DNA from: G963665545 sp963665545
GTDB taxonomy: Bacteria > Pseudomonadota > Gammaproteobacteria > Xanthomonadales > SZUA-36
Assembly: GCA_963665545.2 (NCBI GenBank)
Contig: CAXXKZ010000006.1
Coordinates: 62,001 to 126,000, forward strand
DNA length: 64,000 nucleotides
Direction: 5' to 3'
A model generated the notes under the pieces. The model was given only the letters and a program-made list of their open reading frames with translations, ran no database searches and was not told the DNA's origin. Position numbers and translations under genes: made by a program. Positions 17,540 to 25,894 of the stretch are shown here, piece by piece. Numbering within the stretch: position 1 is the first letter of the stretch; the number at the start of each line of letters is the position of its first letter.

Positions 17540-18154
17540 ATGAACAACACCCCAACACCGCTGAAAAATATTCTTGAGGCCATCCTGCTGGCTTCGCGCG
17601 AACCCCTCAGCCCGAAACAGATGGCGGCCGTTTTTCCCGACGACGAACAACCCACCACCGCGGACATCGGCAAAGCCCTGGAGGAATTGGCCCAAGAGTG
17701 CGCAGGCCGGGCGGTAAAGCTGAACAGGGTCGCCAGCGGCTGGCGTTACCAGGTACGCGAGTCCATGGCGCCCTGGGTGGCGAAATTGTGGCAGGAACGG
17801 CCCCAACGCTATTCTCGCGCACTGTTGGAAACCCTGGCATTGATCGCCTATCGTCAGCCCATTACCCGCGGTGATATTGAGGAAGTACGGGGCGTTTCGG
17901 TCAGCTCCAATATCATCCGTACCCTGCAGGAGCGCGAGTGGATTCGCGTCGTGGGCCACCGTGACGTACCGGGCAAGCCTGCCTTGTTCGGCACCACCAA
18001 AGCCTTTCTGGACTACTTCGACCTGTCCAGCCTGGACGACCTGCCGACACTCGCTGAGATCGCAGACCTGGAATCCATCGAGCCCGAACTGGCGTTGGAA
18101 CCGGCAATGGATGCCAGACCCTCCGCCGAGCAAGCTCCGACCTCTACAGGCTGA
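17540..18154 (+). CDS. scpB: Segregation and condensation protein B
   Basis: A 204-residue accessory subunit of the SMC-ScpAB condensin, made of two winged-helix domains that dimerise on ScpA. Diagnostic blocks are ILEAILLASREPLSPKQMAA, LETLALIAYRQPITRGDIEE and RGVSVSSNIIRTLQEREWI, then GKPALFGTTKAFLDYF. The tail after residue 165 is acidic and not conserved. rluB begins 2 nt after the stop codon, so expression is coupled. Confidence 0.95.
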   Translation: MNNTPTPLKNILEAILLASREPLSPKQMAAVFPDDEQPTTADIGKALEELAQECAGRAVKLNRVASGWRYQVRESMAPWVAKLWQERPQRYSRALLETLALIAYRQPITRGDIEEVRGVSVSSNIIRTLQEREWIRVVGHRDVPGKPALFGTTKAFLDYFDLSSLDDLPTLAEIADLESIEPELALEPAMDARPSAEQAPTSTG

Positions 18155-18156
18155 GG

Positions 18157-19002
18157 ATGGCAGGCGAACGACTTCAAAAGCTCCTGGCCGCTGAAGGGCT
18201 GGGCTCACGCAGGGCCCTGGACGCGGAGATTGAGGCGGGCAAAATCAGGCTCAACAATCAGACTTGCCTTTCCGGCCAGACCGCTGTCGCGGGCGATACG
18301 GTCGATTACGGGCAGCGCCGTTACCGCGTGGTCGAACAAACGGTGCGCCATCGCAGCCTGATCTATAACAAACCACTGGGCGAGATCACAACCCGGTCCG
18401 ACCCCCAGGGACGCCCCAAAGTTTTTGACAGCCTGCCCCGCTTGCAGCGTGGGCGCTGGATTGCGGTGGGCCGACTGGACATCAATACCACTGGCCTGCT
18501 GTTGATGACCACTGACGGCGAACTCGCCAACGCCATGATGCACCCCGCTAACCAAGTCGATCGGGAATACGCCTGCCGGGTATTGGGCAAGGCCACGCCG
18601 GCCCAGATCGAGACGCTGCGCCACGGGGTGCAACTCGAAGACGGTCCGGCCCGATTTTCCGACATTCAGTATGGCGGGGGCAGCGGCGAGAACCACTGGT
18701 ATCACGTGGTCATCATGGAAGGCAGAAACCGCGAAGTACGACGCTTGTGGAAATCCCAGCGCCTCGAGGTCAGCCGCCTCAAACGGGTGCGTTACGGCGC
18801 GGTATTCCTGCCCAAACGTCTGCACGTGGGCAGATGGTCGGAAATAACTGCCGAAGAACATCGGATACTGCGTGAAGACGTCAAACTGGCCGCCCAGGAC
18901 AGAAGCCTGGTGTTGCGGTCCATCAGGGGCCCAAGAAGCACCCGCAAAACCGGCAAAAAGGTCAGCGCGAAGCGCTCGCAACGACGCCGAAAACAGCGGT
19001 GA
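18157..19002 (+). CDS. rluB: 23S rRNA pseudouridine synthase RluB
   Basis: A 281-residue RsuA-type pseudouridine synthase; RluB modifies U2605 of 23S rRNA in E. coli. An N-terminal S4 RNA-binding domain (ERLQKLLAAEGLGSRRALD) covers about residues 1-60, and the catalytic motif GRLDINTTGLLLMTTDG with the nucleophilic aspartate is near residue 108. EGRNREVRRLW is also typical. The last 35 residues are very basic. It follows scpB by 2 nt, the order expected for rluB, and its stop overlaps the next start (GTGA). Confidence 0.93.
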   Translation: MAGERLQKLLAAEGLGSRRALDAEIEAGKIRLNNQTCLSGQTAVAGDTVDYGQRRYRVVEQTVRHRSLIYNKPLGEITTRSDPQGRPKVFDSLPRLQRGRWIAVGRLDINTTGLLLMTTDGELANAMMHPANQVDREYACRVLGKATPAQIETLRHGVQLEDGPARFSDIQYGGGSGENHWYHVVIMEGRNREVRRLWKSQRLEVSRLKRVRYGAVFLPKRLHVGRWSEITAEEHRILREDVKLAAQDRSLVLRSIRGPRSTRKTGKKVSAKRSQRRRKQR

Positions 19003-19667
19003 GCCCCAATCCCACGATCAACACGGCCTTCTTGCAATCTGCCTGCAGGGAATTCGTTGAACAGGGCACCACAGCGGACGCGGCGCACGACATCCTGCAT
19101 ATCATGCGAGTTGTTAAGAATACTATATATCTTACTGATATAGAAAAGGCTAATTCTCTCGTAACGCTGCCCGCAGCATGGCTGCATGACTGCGTGGCTG
19201 TACCCAAAGACAGCCCCTTGCGCCATCAGGGCTCCAGGCTGGCCGCGGCCGAGGCAGTGAAGTTTCTGGGCCGCCAGGACTACCCCGAGACGCTGCTGGA
19301 TGAGGTTTATCACGCCATCGAGTCACACAGCTATTCCGCCAGTATTCCGACGCGAAGTCTGGAAGCGGCCGTGATACAGGATGCCGATGGATTGGATTCA
19401 CTGGGCGCGATCGGCATTGCCCGTTGCCTGATGGTCGGCGGCAAACTGGACCGCCCGCTGTGCCAGGCAGAAGATCCCTTTTGCGAAGACCGCAAACCGG
19501 ACGACAGTTTGTACACCATCGATCATTTCTACAGCAAGCTGTTCAAATTGCCCCAGACCATGCAGACGCAGGCTGGACGGAAAGAAGCGGAGCGGCGGGT
19601 TGATTTGATGCGCGAATACCTGGACAACCTGCGGGGCGAACTTCGAATGTCCTGTACTCATTGGTGA
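18999..19667 (+). CDS. HD-domain phosphohydrolase (YedJ-like)
   Basis: A 222-residue metal-dependent phosphohydrolase of the HD superfamily. Metal-binding motifs are AAHDILHIMRVV near residue 28, AAWLHDCV near residue 65 and QDADGLDSLGAIG near residue 128, and the pattern KLFKLPQTMQT matches E. coli YedJ closely. The start is GTG at 18999, overlapping the rluB stop by 4 nt, so translation is coupled. The substrate is unknown. Repeat-rich DNA follows the gene. Confidence 0.87.
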   Translation: MSPNPTINTAFLQSACREFVEQGTTADAAHDILHIMRVVKNTIYLTDIEKANSLVTLPAAWLHDCVAVPKDSPLRHQGSRLAAAEAVKFLGRQDYPETLLDEVYHAIESHSYSASIPTRSLEAAVIQDADGLDSLGAIGIARCLMVGGKLDRPLCQAEDPFCEDRKPDDSLYTIDHFYSKLFKLPQTMQTQAGRKEAERRVDLMREYLDNLRGELRMSCTHW

Positions 19668-19686
19668 GGCGCCGCTTCGCAGCAAA

Positions 19687-19773
19687 GGGTCTCCTTGCAG
19701 GACGCGCTCGAGCCCATCCATGGGACGCTCCTCTTGAAACATCCGTGTTTCAAAGGGTCCTGCAAGGAGACCC
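19687..19773. repeat. Nested inverted repeat (17-bp perfect arms with an inner 8-bp hairpin)
   Basis: The arms 19687-19703 and 19757-19773 (GGGTCTCCTTGCAGGAC and its reverse complement) match at all 17 positions. Inside, TTGAAACA at 19734-19741 and TGTTTCAA at 19746-19753 form a second perfect hairpin. No T-run follows either arm. The block sits between converging genes, directly before the dispersed 42-bp repeat. Confidence 0.85.
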
Positions 19774-19779
19774 CTTACT

Positions 19780-19821
19780 CCGAATCGGCTTGTGCCAGCG
19801 TTAGGAAAGCACCATGAGCGG
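19780..19821 (+). repeat. 42-bp dispersed repeat, copy 2
   Basis: Matches 4751-4792 at about 37 of 42 positions, with the first 21 identical. Its right half (AGGAAAGCACCATGAGCGG) resembles the terminal repeat of the MITE-like element at 4775-5052, but no matching opposite end is present nearby, so it looks like a solitary end. Confidence 0.75.
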
Positions 19822-19860
19822 ACTTTTGCGCAGTAGGAATGATTTCTTCCGCGCAGGCTC

Positions 19861-20436
19861 CTAGGGGTTGTAAATTTCACCGGCCGAGCTGGCGTAGGCT
19901 TGTAGAACCGTGGCGGCCTCCTCCCGCAGCACATCACGTCTGACTGAGATGCCGCGCGCTTCCAGGTTGTGCTGCCAATCTGCTGGTTTGTCACCCTCAT
20001 CGAAGCCAGCGTTTTCGGCGTCCGACTTGCGCGCGCCACACAACAGGCTGGAAACCCCTGACCAGGGAATCGCACCAAAACACATGGCACAGGGCTCACA
20101 GGAGGATACCAATACGGTGCTTGCGTCACGCCCGAGATTCCAGTGGGCCATGCGGGTTTGCGCCAGCGTCAGGGCGACCATTTCGGCGTGGGCCATGGAC
20201 AGGTTCAATTCTGTGACCAAATTGAGACCAACCGACAGCAACTGCCAATCCTGTGCACTGACCACGATCGCGCCGAACGGCCCGCCGGTCCCCCTGCTGA
20301 CGTTTTCAGCCGACAGGGCCACGGCCAGCGCCATGCACTCTTCGGGCGATGCCAGTGCCGCGGGCCACTCCGACACGAAGGCTTGCACCCATTGCGGCAG
20401 ACTCAGGTTGCAACCATCGCTGAGTGTCACTTTCAT
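19861..20436 (-). CDS. Nucleoside/cytidine deaminase family protein
   Basis: A 191-residue zinc-dependent deaminase of the CDA/CMP-dCMP superfamily. The zinc and proton-shuttle motif is MAHAEMVAL (HAE) near residue 94, and the paired cysteines lie in SSCEPCAMCFGAIPWSG near residue 128. The family includes guanine deaminases and tRNA adenosine deaminases; the sequence after the second motif (LLCGARKSDAENAGFDEGD) resembles bacterial guanine-deaminase-like enzymes, but the substrate is not certain. The ATG at 20436 is preferred because upstream codons overlap rlmB. It starts 4 nt after the rlmB stop and is probably co-transcribed with it. Confidence 0.86.
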   Translation of the reverse strand: MKVTLSDGCNLSLPQWVQAFVSEWPAALASPEECMALAVALSAENVSRGTGGPFGAIVVSAQDWQLLSVGLNLVTELNLSMAHAEMVALTLAQTRMAHWNLGRDASTVLVSSCEPCAMCFGAIPWSGVSSLLCGARKSDAENAGFDEGDKPADWQHNLEARGISVRRDVLREEAATVLQAYASSAGEIYNP

Positions 20437-20440
20437 GATG

Positions 20441-21217
20441 TCATTCCGGTATTGCTGATTGTCGTTGGCGCACCGCCTCAAACAGGCACACGCCCGTGGC
20501 CACCGACACGTTCAGACTCGTGACGTTACCCTGCATGGGGATGTTAACCAGGTAGTCGCACAACTCCTCGGTCAATCGCCGCATGCCCTTGCCTTCGCTG
20601 CCAAGAATAATGGCCAGTGGACCGGTCAAGTCGCGTTGGAACAGGCCTTGGGTCGCGCTTTGGGTTGCCCCGACGAGCCAGACGCCACGTTTTTTCAGCG
20701 CTCGCAGGGTCCTCGCCAGGTTGCTGGAGAACAACAACGGCAAACTCTCCGCAGCGCCAGAGGCGGCCCGGCGCGCGACTGCCGTCAGCCCGACGGAACG
20801 ATCCTTGGTCAGAATGACAAAATGCGCGCCAGCGGCGGCGGCACTACGCAGGCAGGCCCCCAGGTTGTGTGGATCCTGAACCCCGTCCAGCACCAGGATA
20901 AAGGGCGGCCCGGCAATTTTTTCGAGCAGACCATCCAGTTCGGATTCAGAATGGATATTGTCCGGGTCGAACAGCGCCATGAGGTCCTGATGCCGTTCTC
21001 CGTCGGCCCGGCGGTCGAGTTGAGCCCGTGGGGCGGATTGAACATCAACCCCCAACTCACGGGCCTGCCTCACCACTTCACTGACCCGGCGGTTGGCGCC
21101 TTCTTCCGCCACAATCAGGCATTTCATCCTGCCTGGCGCCACCTGCAGCGCGGCCCTAACCGCATGAATACCCATCAGCAACTGCTCACCGGGAGCCTTC
21201 ACGATGACAGGGCGCAC
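20441..21217 (-). CDS. rlmB: 23S rRNA (guanosine(2251)-2'-O)-methyltransferase
   Basis: A 258-residue SpoU-type (trefoil-knot) methyltransferase that modifies G2251 in the peptidyl-transferase region of 23S rRNA. The three knot motifs are visible: LDGVQDPHNLGACLRSAAA, LAIILGSEGKGMRR and NIPMQGNVTSLNVSVATG. The N-terminal substrate domain begins at MGIHAVRAAL. The start may be the GTG at 21217, 3 nt after the rnr stop, or an internal ATG at 21175; the latter has GGTGAG before it. The rnr-rlmB pair is conserved in Gammaproteobacteria. Confidence 0.94.
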   Translation of the reverse strand: MRPVIVKAPGEQLLMGIHAVRAALQVAPGRMKCLIVAEEGANRRVSEVVRQARELGVDVQSAPRAQLDRRADGERHQDLMALFDPDNIHSESELDGLLEKIAGPPFILVLDGVQDPHNLGACLRSAAAAGAHFVILTKDRSVGLTAVARRAASGAAESLPLLFSSNLARTLRALKKRGVWLVGATQSATQGLFQRDLTGPLAIILGSEGKGMRRLTEELCDYLVNIPMQGNVTSLNVSVATGVCLFEAVRQRQSAIPE

Positions 21218-21220
21218 ATA

Positions 21221-23377
21221 TCAGGGCGCCAGTTCGAAGTCAATTTTGCGATCGTCCAGGTTGACCGCCATAACCTTCACCTCGAGTTCTTGTGCCAGTT
21301 GATACACCTTGCCACTGCGCTCGCCGGTGAGGCGGTGAACGACCGGATCAAAGTGATAATAGTCATTGCTCAAGTTGCTGATATGCACCAATCCACTGAC
21401 GCGGGTGTGCGCCAGTTCGACAAACAACCCGAACGAGGTTACCCCGGTGACCTGGCCCATGAACACCTCGCCGATATGCTGATCCATGTAATGACATTTG
21501 AGCCGGTCCACCACTTGCCGCTCCGCATCCTCGGCACGGCGTGCCCGATGCGAGCACTGTTCGGCAAGTTTTTCCATATCGGCTTGTCCATAACGGTAGT
21601 TCTTGACCGCACCTCGGGCCAACAGGTGATGGATGGCGCGGTGCACCAGCAGATCCGGGTATCGGCGAATGGGTGAGGTGAAATGAGCATAGGCCTCCAG
21701 GGCCAGACCAAAATGGCCGCTGTTGACCGCCTGGTAACTCGCCAGGCTCTGGGAGCGCAACAAAACCGCCATGATCAGTTGCTGATCCGCCCTGCCCTTG
21801 ATCTGCTGCACGATCAATTCGAAATCCCTCGGTTCGGGCCGCGAACGCCACGGCACCTTGATGCCCAGGCCACGGAGAAAGTGCTGCAGGCTTTCCACCT
21901 TCATATCCTGGGGCGGCTCATGGGCCCGGTACAAGCCCGGGATCTCGTTCCTGAGCAGGAACTTCGCCGCCTCCACGTTCGAGGTCACCATGCATTCTTC
22001 GATCAGCTTATGCGCATCGTTGCGTTCAGCGGGACTGATGTCAGTGACGGCGCCACGCTTGTCAAAACTGAATTTGACCTCGGTGCCCTCGAAATCAATG
22101 GCGCCGCGTTTCGATCGCGCCTTGCGTAAGGCTTTGTACAGCGTATAGAGGTCCTTCAGCGATGCAGACACCTCTTTCATTCCGGGTCGTATCTGCTGAT
22201 CACCGCTCAGCAACCACTGCCACACCTGGTTATAGGTGAGACGGGCATGAGAGCGCATGACGGCGGCGTCGAAACGCGAGCGGGTGACCTGGCCCTGCTC
22301 ATTGATGGACATATCGCAAACCAGGCACAAGCGATCGACATCCGGTTTCAACGAGCACAAGCCATTGGACAGGGTTTCTGGCAGCATGGGAATGACCCTG
22401 CTGGGAAAGTAAACCGAGGTGGCTCGAGTCAGTGCCTCCTTGTCCAGCAGACTGCCCGCTTTGACATAGCTGGCCACATCGGCGATGGCCACCACCAACC
22501 GCCAGCCGTTCTTGCGCCGCTGGGCATAGACTGCATCATCGAAGTCACGGGCATCAGCGCCGTCAATCGTTACCAGTGGCAGGCTGCGTAAGTCTCGCCG
22601 TCCTGCCACCTGATTCGCTGGGACAGTCTCGCCATAGGCCTCCGCCTGTTCTTCTACTCCCTCGGGCCATTCATGGGGGAGGTCGAAATTTCGAATGGCG
22701 ATCTCCGTCGCCATTCCAGGCGCACCGCTGGTGCCCAGGATTTCCACAATCCTGCCAACCGGCGGTTGGCGCTGGCTCGGTGGTTGGACGATTTCCGCGA
22801 CCACGACCTGGCCGGGGCGTGCGCCACCGGTATCGGCCAAAGGAATCAGCACGTGCTGCGTCACGCGGGTGTCGTCCGGCACCACCAGCGCGACACCGCT
22901 TTCCTCGACGAAACGCCCGACGATATTGGCGTGGGCACGTTCCAATACCTCGGTGATCACACCCTCGCGGCGCCCGCGAGCGTCGATGCCCGTGACGCAG
23001 GCCAACACCCGGTCTCCGTGCAGTACTTTGCGCATTTCACGCGGCGTGATGTAAAGATCGCTGCCACCTGATTCGGGCAGTACGAAGCCGAATCCATCGC
23101 GATGGGCGCTGATCCTGCCGCGAACCAAATCCATGCGCTCAGGTTGGGCATAGGCGTTACGGCGGTTCTTTACCAACTGGCCGTCGCGGATCATCGCCTT
23201 GAGGCGCCGGCGCATGATTTCACGGGCATCGTCATCGATCACCCCCAATCGCTCCAGTATGCCGCTGCGCTTGAGCGGGCGCCCATGATCCTGCAGCAGG
23301 GCGAGAATGTCCTCGCGAGCAGGCGCTACAGCGTCGATTCTGCCGCTTTTCTTGTTTTGTTTGTGACTGTTTGTCAT
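21221..23377 (-). CDS. rnr: Ribonuclease R
   Basis: A 718-residue 3'-5' exoribonuclease that degrades structured RNA. Domains in order: an N-terminal helix-turn-helix-like region (ILALLQDHGRPLKRSGILERL), cold-shock domains to about residue 240, the RNB catalytic domain with RRDLRSLPLVTIDGADARDF and DDAVYA (metal-binding aspartates) at about 260-590, and a C-terminal S1 domain (GEVFMGQVTGVTSFGLFVEL). FTSPIRRYPDLLVHRAIHH is a family hallmark. The basic C-terminal tail of E. coli RNase R is missing; the protein ends just after the S1 domain. Read with rlmB. Confidence 0.96.
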   Translation of the reverse strand: MTNSHKQNKKSGRIDAVAPAREDILALLQDHGRPLKRSGILERLGVIDDDAREIMRRRLKAMIRDGQLVKNRRNAYAQPERMDLVRGRISAHRDGFGFVLPESGGSDLYITPREMRKVLHGDRVLACVTGIDARGRREGVITEVLERAHANIVGRFVEESGVALVVPDDTRVTQHVLIPLADTGGARPGQVVVAEIVQPPSQRQPPVGRIVEILGTSGAPGMATEIAIRNFDLPHEWPEGVEEQAEAYGETVPANQVAGRRDLRSLPLVTIDGADARDFDDAVYAQRRKNGWRLVVAIADVASYVKAGSLLDKEALTRATSVYFPSRVIPMLPETLSNGLCSLKPDVDRLCLVCDMSINEQGQVTRSRFDAAVMRSHARLTYNQVWQWLLSGDQQIRPGMKEVSASLKDLYTLYKALRKARSKRGAIDFEGTEVKFSFDKRGAVTDISPAERNDAHKLIEECMVTSNVEAAKFLLRNEIPGLYRAHEPPQDMKVESLQHFLRGLGIKVPWRSRPEPRDFELIVQQIKGRADQQLIMAVLLRSQSLASYQAVNSGHFGLALEAYAHFTSPIRRYPDLLVHRAIHHLLARGAVKNYRYGQADMEKLAEQCSHRARRAEDAERQVVDRLKCHYMDQHIGEVFMGQVTGVTSFGLFVELAHTRVSGLVHISNLSNDYYHFDPVVHRLTGERSGKVYQLAQELEVKVMAVNLDDRKIDFELAP

Positions 23378-23458
23378 TAATTGTCTATTGCCTCTTCGTG
23401 CGTTGCGTATTGTATCCCCTCCGGGCTTCGCCCATGCTTGAAATCAGCCTGTTTTTGG

Positions 23459-23487
23459 TTGACTTTGGGAGAGTGAAACACTAAAGT
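23459..23487 (+). promoter_or_regulatory. Sigma70-type promoter of tRNA-Leu
   Basis: TTGACT at 23459-23464 and TAAAGT at 23482-23487 are separated by exactly 17 nt, and the tRNA begins about 50 nt downstream. The stretch after the -10 box is GC-rich (CCCGCCGG), the kind of discriminator seen at growth-controlled stable-RNA promoters. Confidence 0.65.
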
Positions 23488-23537
23488 ACCCGCCGGTTTG
23501 CGGCTCGATACTCATCTTGGATACCCGCGGACCGATT

Positions 23538-23624
23538 GCCGAGGTGGCGGAATTGGTAGACGCGCAGGCTTCAGGTGTCTGTGAGCTTATGCTCGTGGAG
23601 GTTCAAGTCCTCTTCTCGGCACCA
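23538..23624 (+). tRNA. tRNA-Leu (anticodon CAG)
   Basis: An 87-nt class II tRNA with encoded CCA. The acceptor stem pairs GCCGAGG with the 3' CTCGGC region before ACCA, the D-arm reads GGCGGAATTGGTAGACGC, the anticodon loop is TTCAGGT (CAG), and the T-arm contains GGTTCAAGTCC. The long variable arm (GAGCTTATGCTC) is typical for tRNA-Leu. It is very similar to E. coli tRNA-Leu(CAG). Confidence 0.97.
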
Positions 23625-23665
23625 ATTGAAAAAAAAACACCTATAAATCCAATAATAATCATTCA

Positions 23666-24571
23666 TCAAGGCTCCGGGTTCCGGAGCCTTTTTTTTGCCC
23701 CTAAAAACTTATCGATGGCGTTTACGCTGGCGGGCTCATCCAGGGTGGGTGGGTGCCCGCAATTGGGCACAATGACCGTCTGCAGCTGCGGCAGCATCTC
23801 TATCATTTTGTCGAGAGTCTGTTGCGAGAGGATGTCGGAATTCTCGCCGCGTAAGACCATAACCGGGCGCCCGGCAAGCTTGCCGAAGACTGGCCAGAGT
23901 TTCGGCGCGGTGGCCTCCAGATGACGCGCAGCCGTGCCGATGTCCGGATCCATGTCCAGCACCGGGCGGCCAACTTCGTTCTCCCGGTAGCTCAAACGCG
24001 AGTATTGCAGCCAGTCGACCACATCCGGTAGCGCCTCGCCATACACCAGCTTCGCCTGTTGCGCTGCCTCTTCCCAACTGGTGACCGACGGCAACTTGCC
24101 GACATATTGCTTGATGCGTTCGATGCCTTCAGGCGCCAGCTCGGGGCCGACATCGTTCAGGACCACCGCGGCAATGGCATCCGGACGCATCGCCGCCATG
24201 ATCATTGCCATCAGACCACCCAAAGAAGTACCTATCACAATGACACGAGGAATTTGGGTCAGTTCAAGCAAGCGCCAGCAGTCTTCGACGTAGGTACCCG
24301 GATGATAGTTGTGCCAGTCAGGATCCCAGGCGCTGAAACCTCGGCCTCGCAGGTCCGGGGTGAGTACCCGTCGACCGGGTGAATTGCCCTGCTTGGCACC
24401 CTGGTTGGCTCCCTGGGAAATGCGTTGCGCCGTGGAGACAAAATCCCGGCTGTTGCGCGAGAGCCCGGGCAGGCACAGCACGGACATGGCGGCTGGATCA
24501 GCGCCAGCGTAATCGCGATAAAATAGCTGCAGGCCATCGCGGCTCTCGAAATACGCCAGATCAGTCGTCAT
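23666..24571 (-). CDS. Alpha/beta hydrolase
   Basis: A 301-residue alpha/beta-fold hydrolase. The oxyanion region is VLCLPGLSRNSRDF, the nucleophile elbow GTSLGG holds the catalytic serine near residue 115, and the acid and histidine are likely in VLRGENSDILS and NCGHPPTLDEP. The substrate is unknown. Between the first helix and the VLTPDLRGRGFS strand there is an insert (ISQGANQGAKQGNSPG) built from 12-nt repeats, absent in typical relatives. The ATG overlaps the purA stop (ATGA), so the gene is translationally coupled to purA. Its 3' end doubles as the tRNA-Leu terminator. Confidence 0.9.
   Translation of the reverse strand: MTTDLAYFESRDGLQLFYRDYAGADPAAMSVLCLPGLSRNSRDFVSTAQRISQGANQGAKQGNSPGRRVLTPDLRGRGFSAWDPDWHNYHPGTYVEDCWRLLELTQIPRVIVIGTSLGGLMAMIMAAMRPDAIAAVVLNDVGPELAPEGIERIKQYVGKLPSVTSWEEAAQQAKLVYGEALPDVVDWLQYSRLSYRENEVGRPVLDMDPDIGTAARHLEATAPKLWPVFGKLAGRPVMVLRGENSDILSQQTLDKMIEMLPQLQTVIVPNCGHPPTLDEPASVNAIDKFLGAKKRLRNPEP
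23668..23696 (+). terminator. Rho-independent terminator of tRNA-Leu, overlapping the 3' end of the converging hydrolase gene
   Basis: AAGGCTCCGG, a 2-nt TT-containing loop and CCGGAGCCTT form a strong hairpin followed by TTTTTT. It lies 44 nt after the tRNA. The same bases encode the last codons (RLRNPEP and stop) of the alpha/beta hydrolase on the other strand. Confidence 0.9.
24381..24415 (-). repeat. In-frame 12-nt tandem repeat in the hydrolase gene
   Basis: Two and a partial third copy of a 12-nt unit (CTTGGCACCCTG, GTTGGCTCCCTG and a partial one, plus strand) encode GANQ and GAKQG in the hydrolase. The insert falls in a surface loop position. Confidence 0.7.
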
Positions 24572-25881
24572 GCGGCCGCATTGAAAGGGTACTGTTGAAT
24601 AATGTTCTCTTCGCGTTCCGGCCCGGTAGAAACCATGTCAACCGATGCCCCGGCAAGATCGGCCATCACGTCAAGATAGCTGCGTGCATTGGCTGGCAGG
24701 TCTTGCATCCGGGTCACACCCCGGGACGGCTCGCTCCAGCCCGGGTAGCTTTGGTAAACCGGCTCGAGCCGTTCCCACTGGCTGACGTCCAGCGGCGGGG
24801 CGTCGAGTGTTTCTCCATCAAGTTTGTAGGCTGTACAAACATTGATGCGCTCAAAGCCATCCAGCACGTCCAGCTTGGTCACGCACAGGCCGCTGATCCC
24901 GTTGAGTTGAACGACACGCCGCAAGGCAACTGCATCCAGCCAGCCGCAGCGGCGCGGGCGGCCGGTGGTCGCGCCAAATTCATCCCCCCGTCTGCCCAGT
25001 CGCGCGCCATCGTCATCGAACAATTCGGTCGGAAACGGACCCCCGCCAACCCGCGTGACATAAGCCTTGGTAATGCCCAGTACATAGTCAATTGATTGCG
25101 GGCCGATACCCGTACCGGTGAGCACGCCACCGGTAGTGGTATTGGAAGAGGTAACGAAGGGATAGGTACCGTGATCGATGTCAAGCAGGCTACCCTGTGC
25201 GCCCTCGAACATGATGCGTTTGCCCTGGGCGCGCAGGTCGAAGGCCCGCCGGCTGACATCGACAAGCATGGGCGCGAAGTATTCACCCAGTTCCAAGGCC
25301 TGGTCAAATACTTCGCTGTAGGGCACCGGTTCGGCCCCCAGGTAGTTCTCAAGCACGAAATTGTGGTAGTCCAACACTCGCTCGAGCTTGCCCGCCAGCA
25401 GCGCCGGATTCAGCAGATCGGTGGTACGCAGCCCACGTCGTGCGATCTTGTCTTCATAGGCCGGTCCGATACCGCGGCAAGTGGTGCCGATGGCATCGTT
25501 TCCGCTGTGTGCCTCGCGGGCCTTATCCAGTCTCTCGTGGTAGGGCATGATCATGGCGCAGGCCGGCGAGACATACAGCCGCGAGCGCACGTCAGTGCCC
25601 CTGGACTCGAGCGTTTCGATTTCTTTCTTAAGCGCCTCCAGCGACAACACCACACCGTTGCCGATCAGGCATTCCGTGCGTGGCTGTAACACCCCCGCCG
25701 GAATCAAATGAAGAACGGTTCTATTGCCGTCAATCACCAGTGTGTGGCCGGCGTTATGGCCGCCCTGAAAACGCACAACGGCGTCGGCATCAGCACTGAG
25801 AAGATCAACAATCTTGCCCTTCCCCTCATCACCCCACTGGGTGCCCAGCACCACGATGCTGCTTCTTATTTGTTTTCCCAA
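24568..25881 (-). CDS. purA: Adenylosuccinate synthetase
   Basis: A 437-residue cytoplasmic enzyme of AMP synthesis that joins IMP and aspartate using GTP. The GTP-binding loop is GTQWGDEGKGKIVDLLS at about residues 13-30, followed by GGHNAGHTLV, the IMP-binding GTTCRGIGPAYEDK, EGAQGSLLDIDHGTYPFVTS and the C-terminal GRPRRCGWLD. It ends the nnr-to-purA superoperon seen across Gammaproteobacteria, 13 nt downstream of the DUF2065 gene. Confidence 0.97.
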   Translation of the reverse strand: MGKQIRSSIVVLGTQWGDEGKGKIVDLLSADADAVVRFQGGHNAGHTLVIDGNRTVLHLIPAGVLQPRTECLIGNGVVLSLEALKKEIETLESRGTDVRSRLYVSPACAMIMPYHERLDKAREAHSGNDAIGTTCRGIGPAYEDKIARRGLRTTDLLNPALLAGKLERVLDYHNFVLENYLGAEPVPYSEVFDQALELGEYFAPMLVDVSRRAFDLRAQGKRIMFEGAQGSLLDIDHGTYPFVTSSNTTTGGVLTGTGIGPQSIDYVLGITKAYVTRVGGGPFPTELFDDDGARLGRRGDEFGATTGRPRRCGWLDAVALRRVVQLNGISGLCVTKLDVLDGFERINVCTAYKLDGETLDAPPLDVSQWERLEPVYQSYPGWSEPSRGVTRMQDLPANARSYLDVMADLAGASVDMVSTGPEREENIIQQYPFNAAA

Positions 25882-25894
25882 GAAGAAGAAATCC

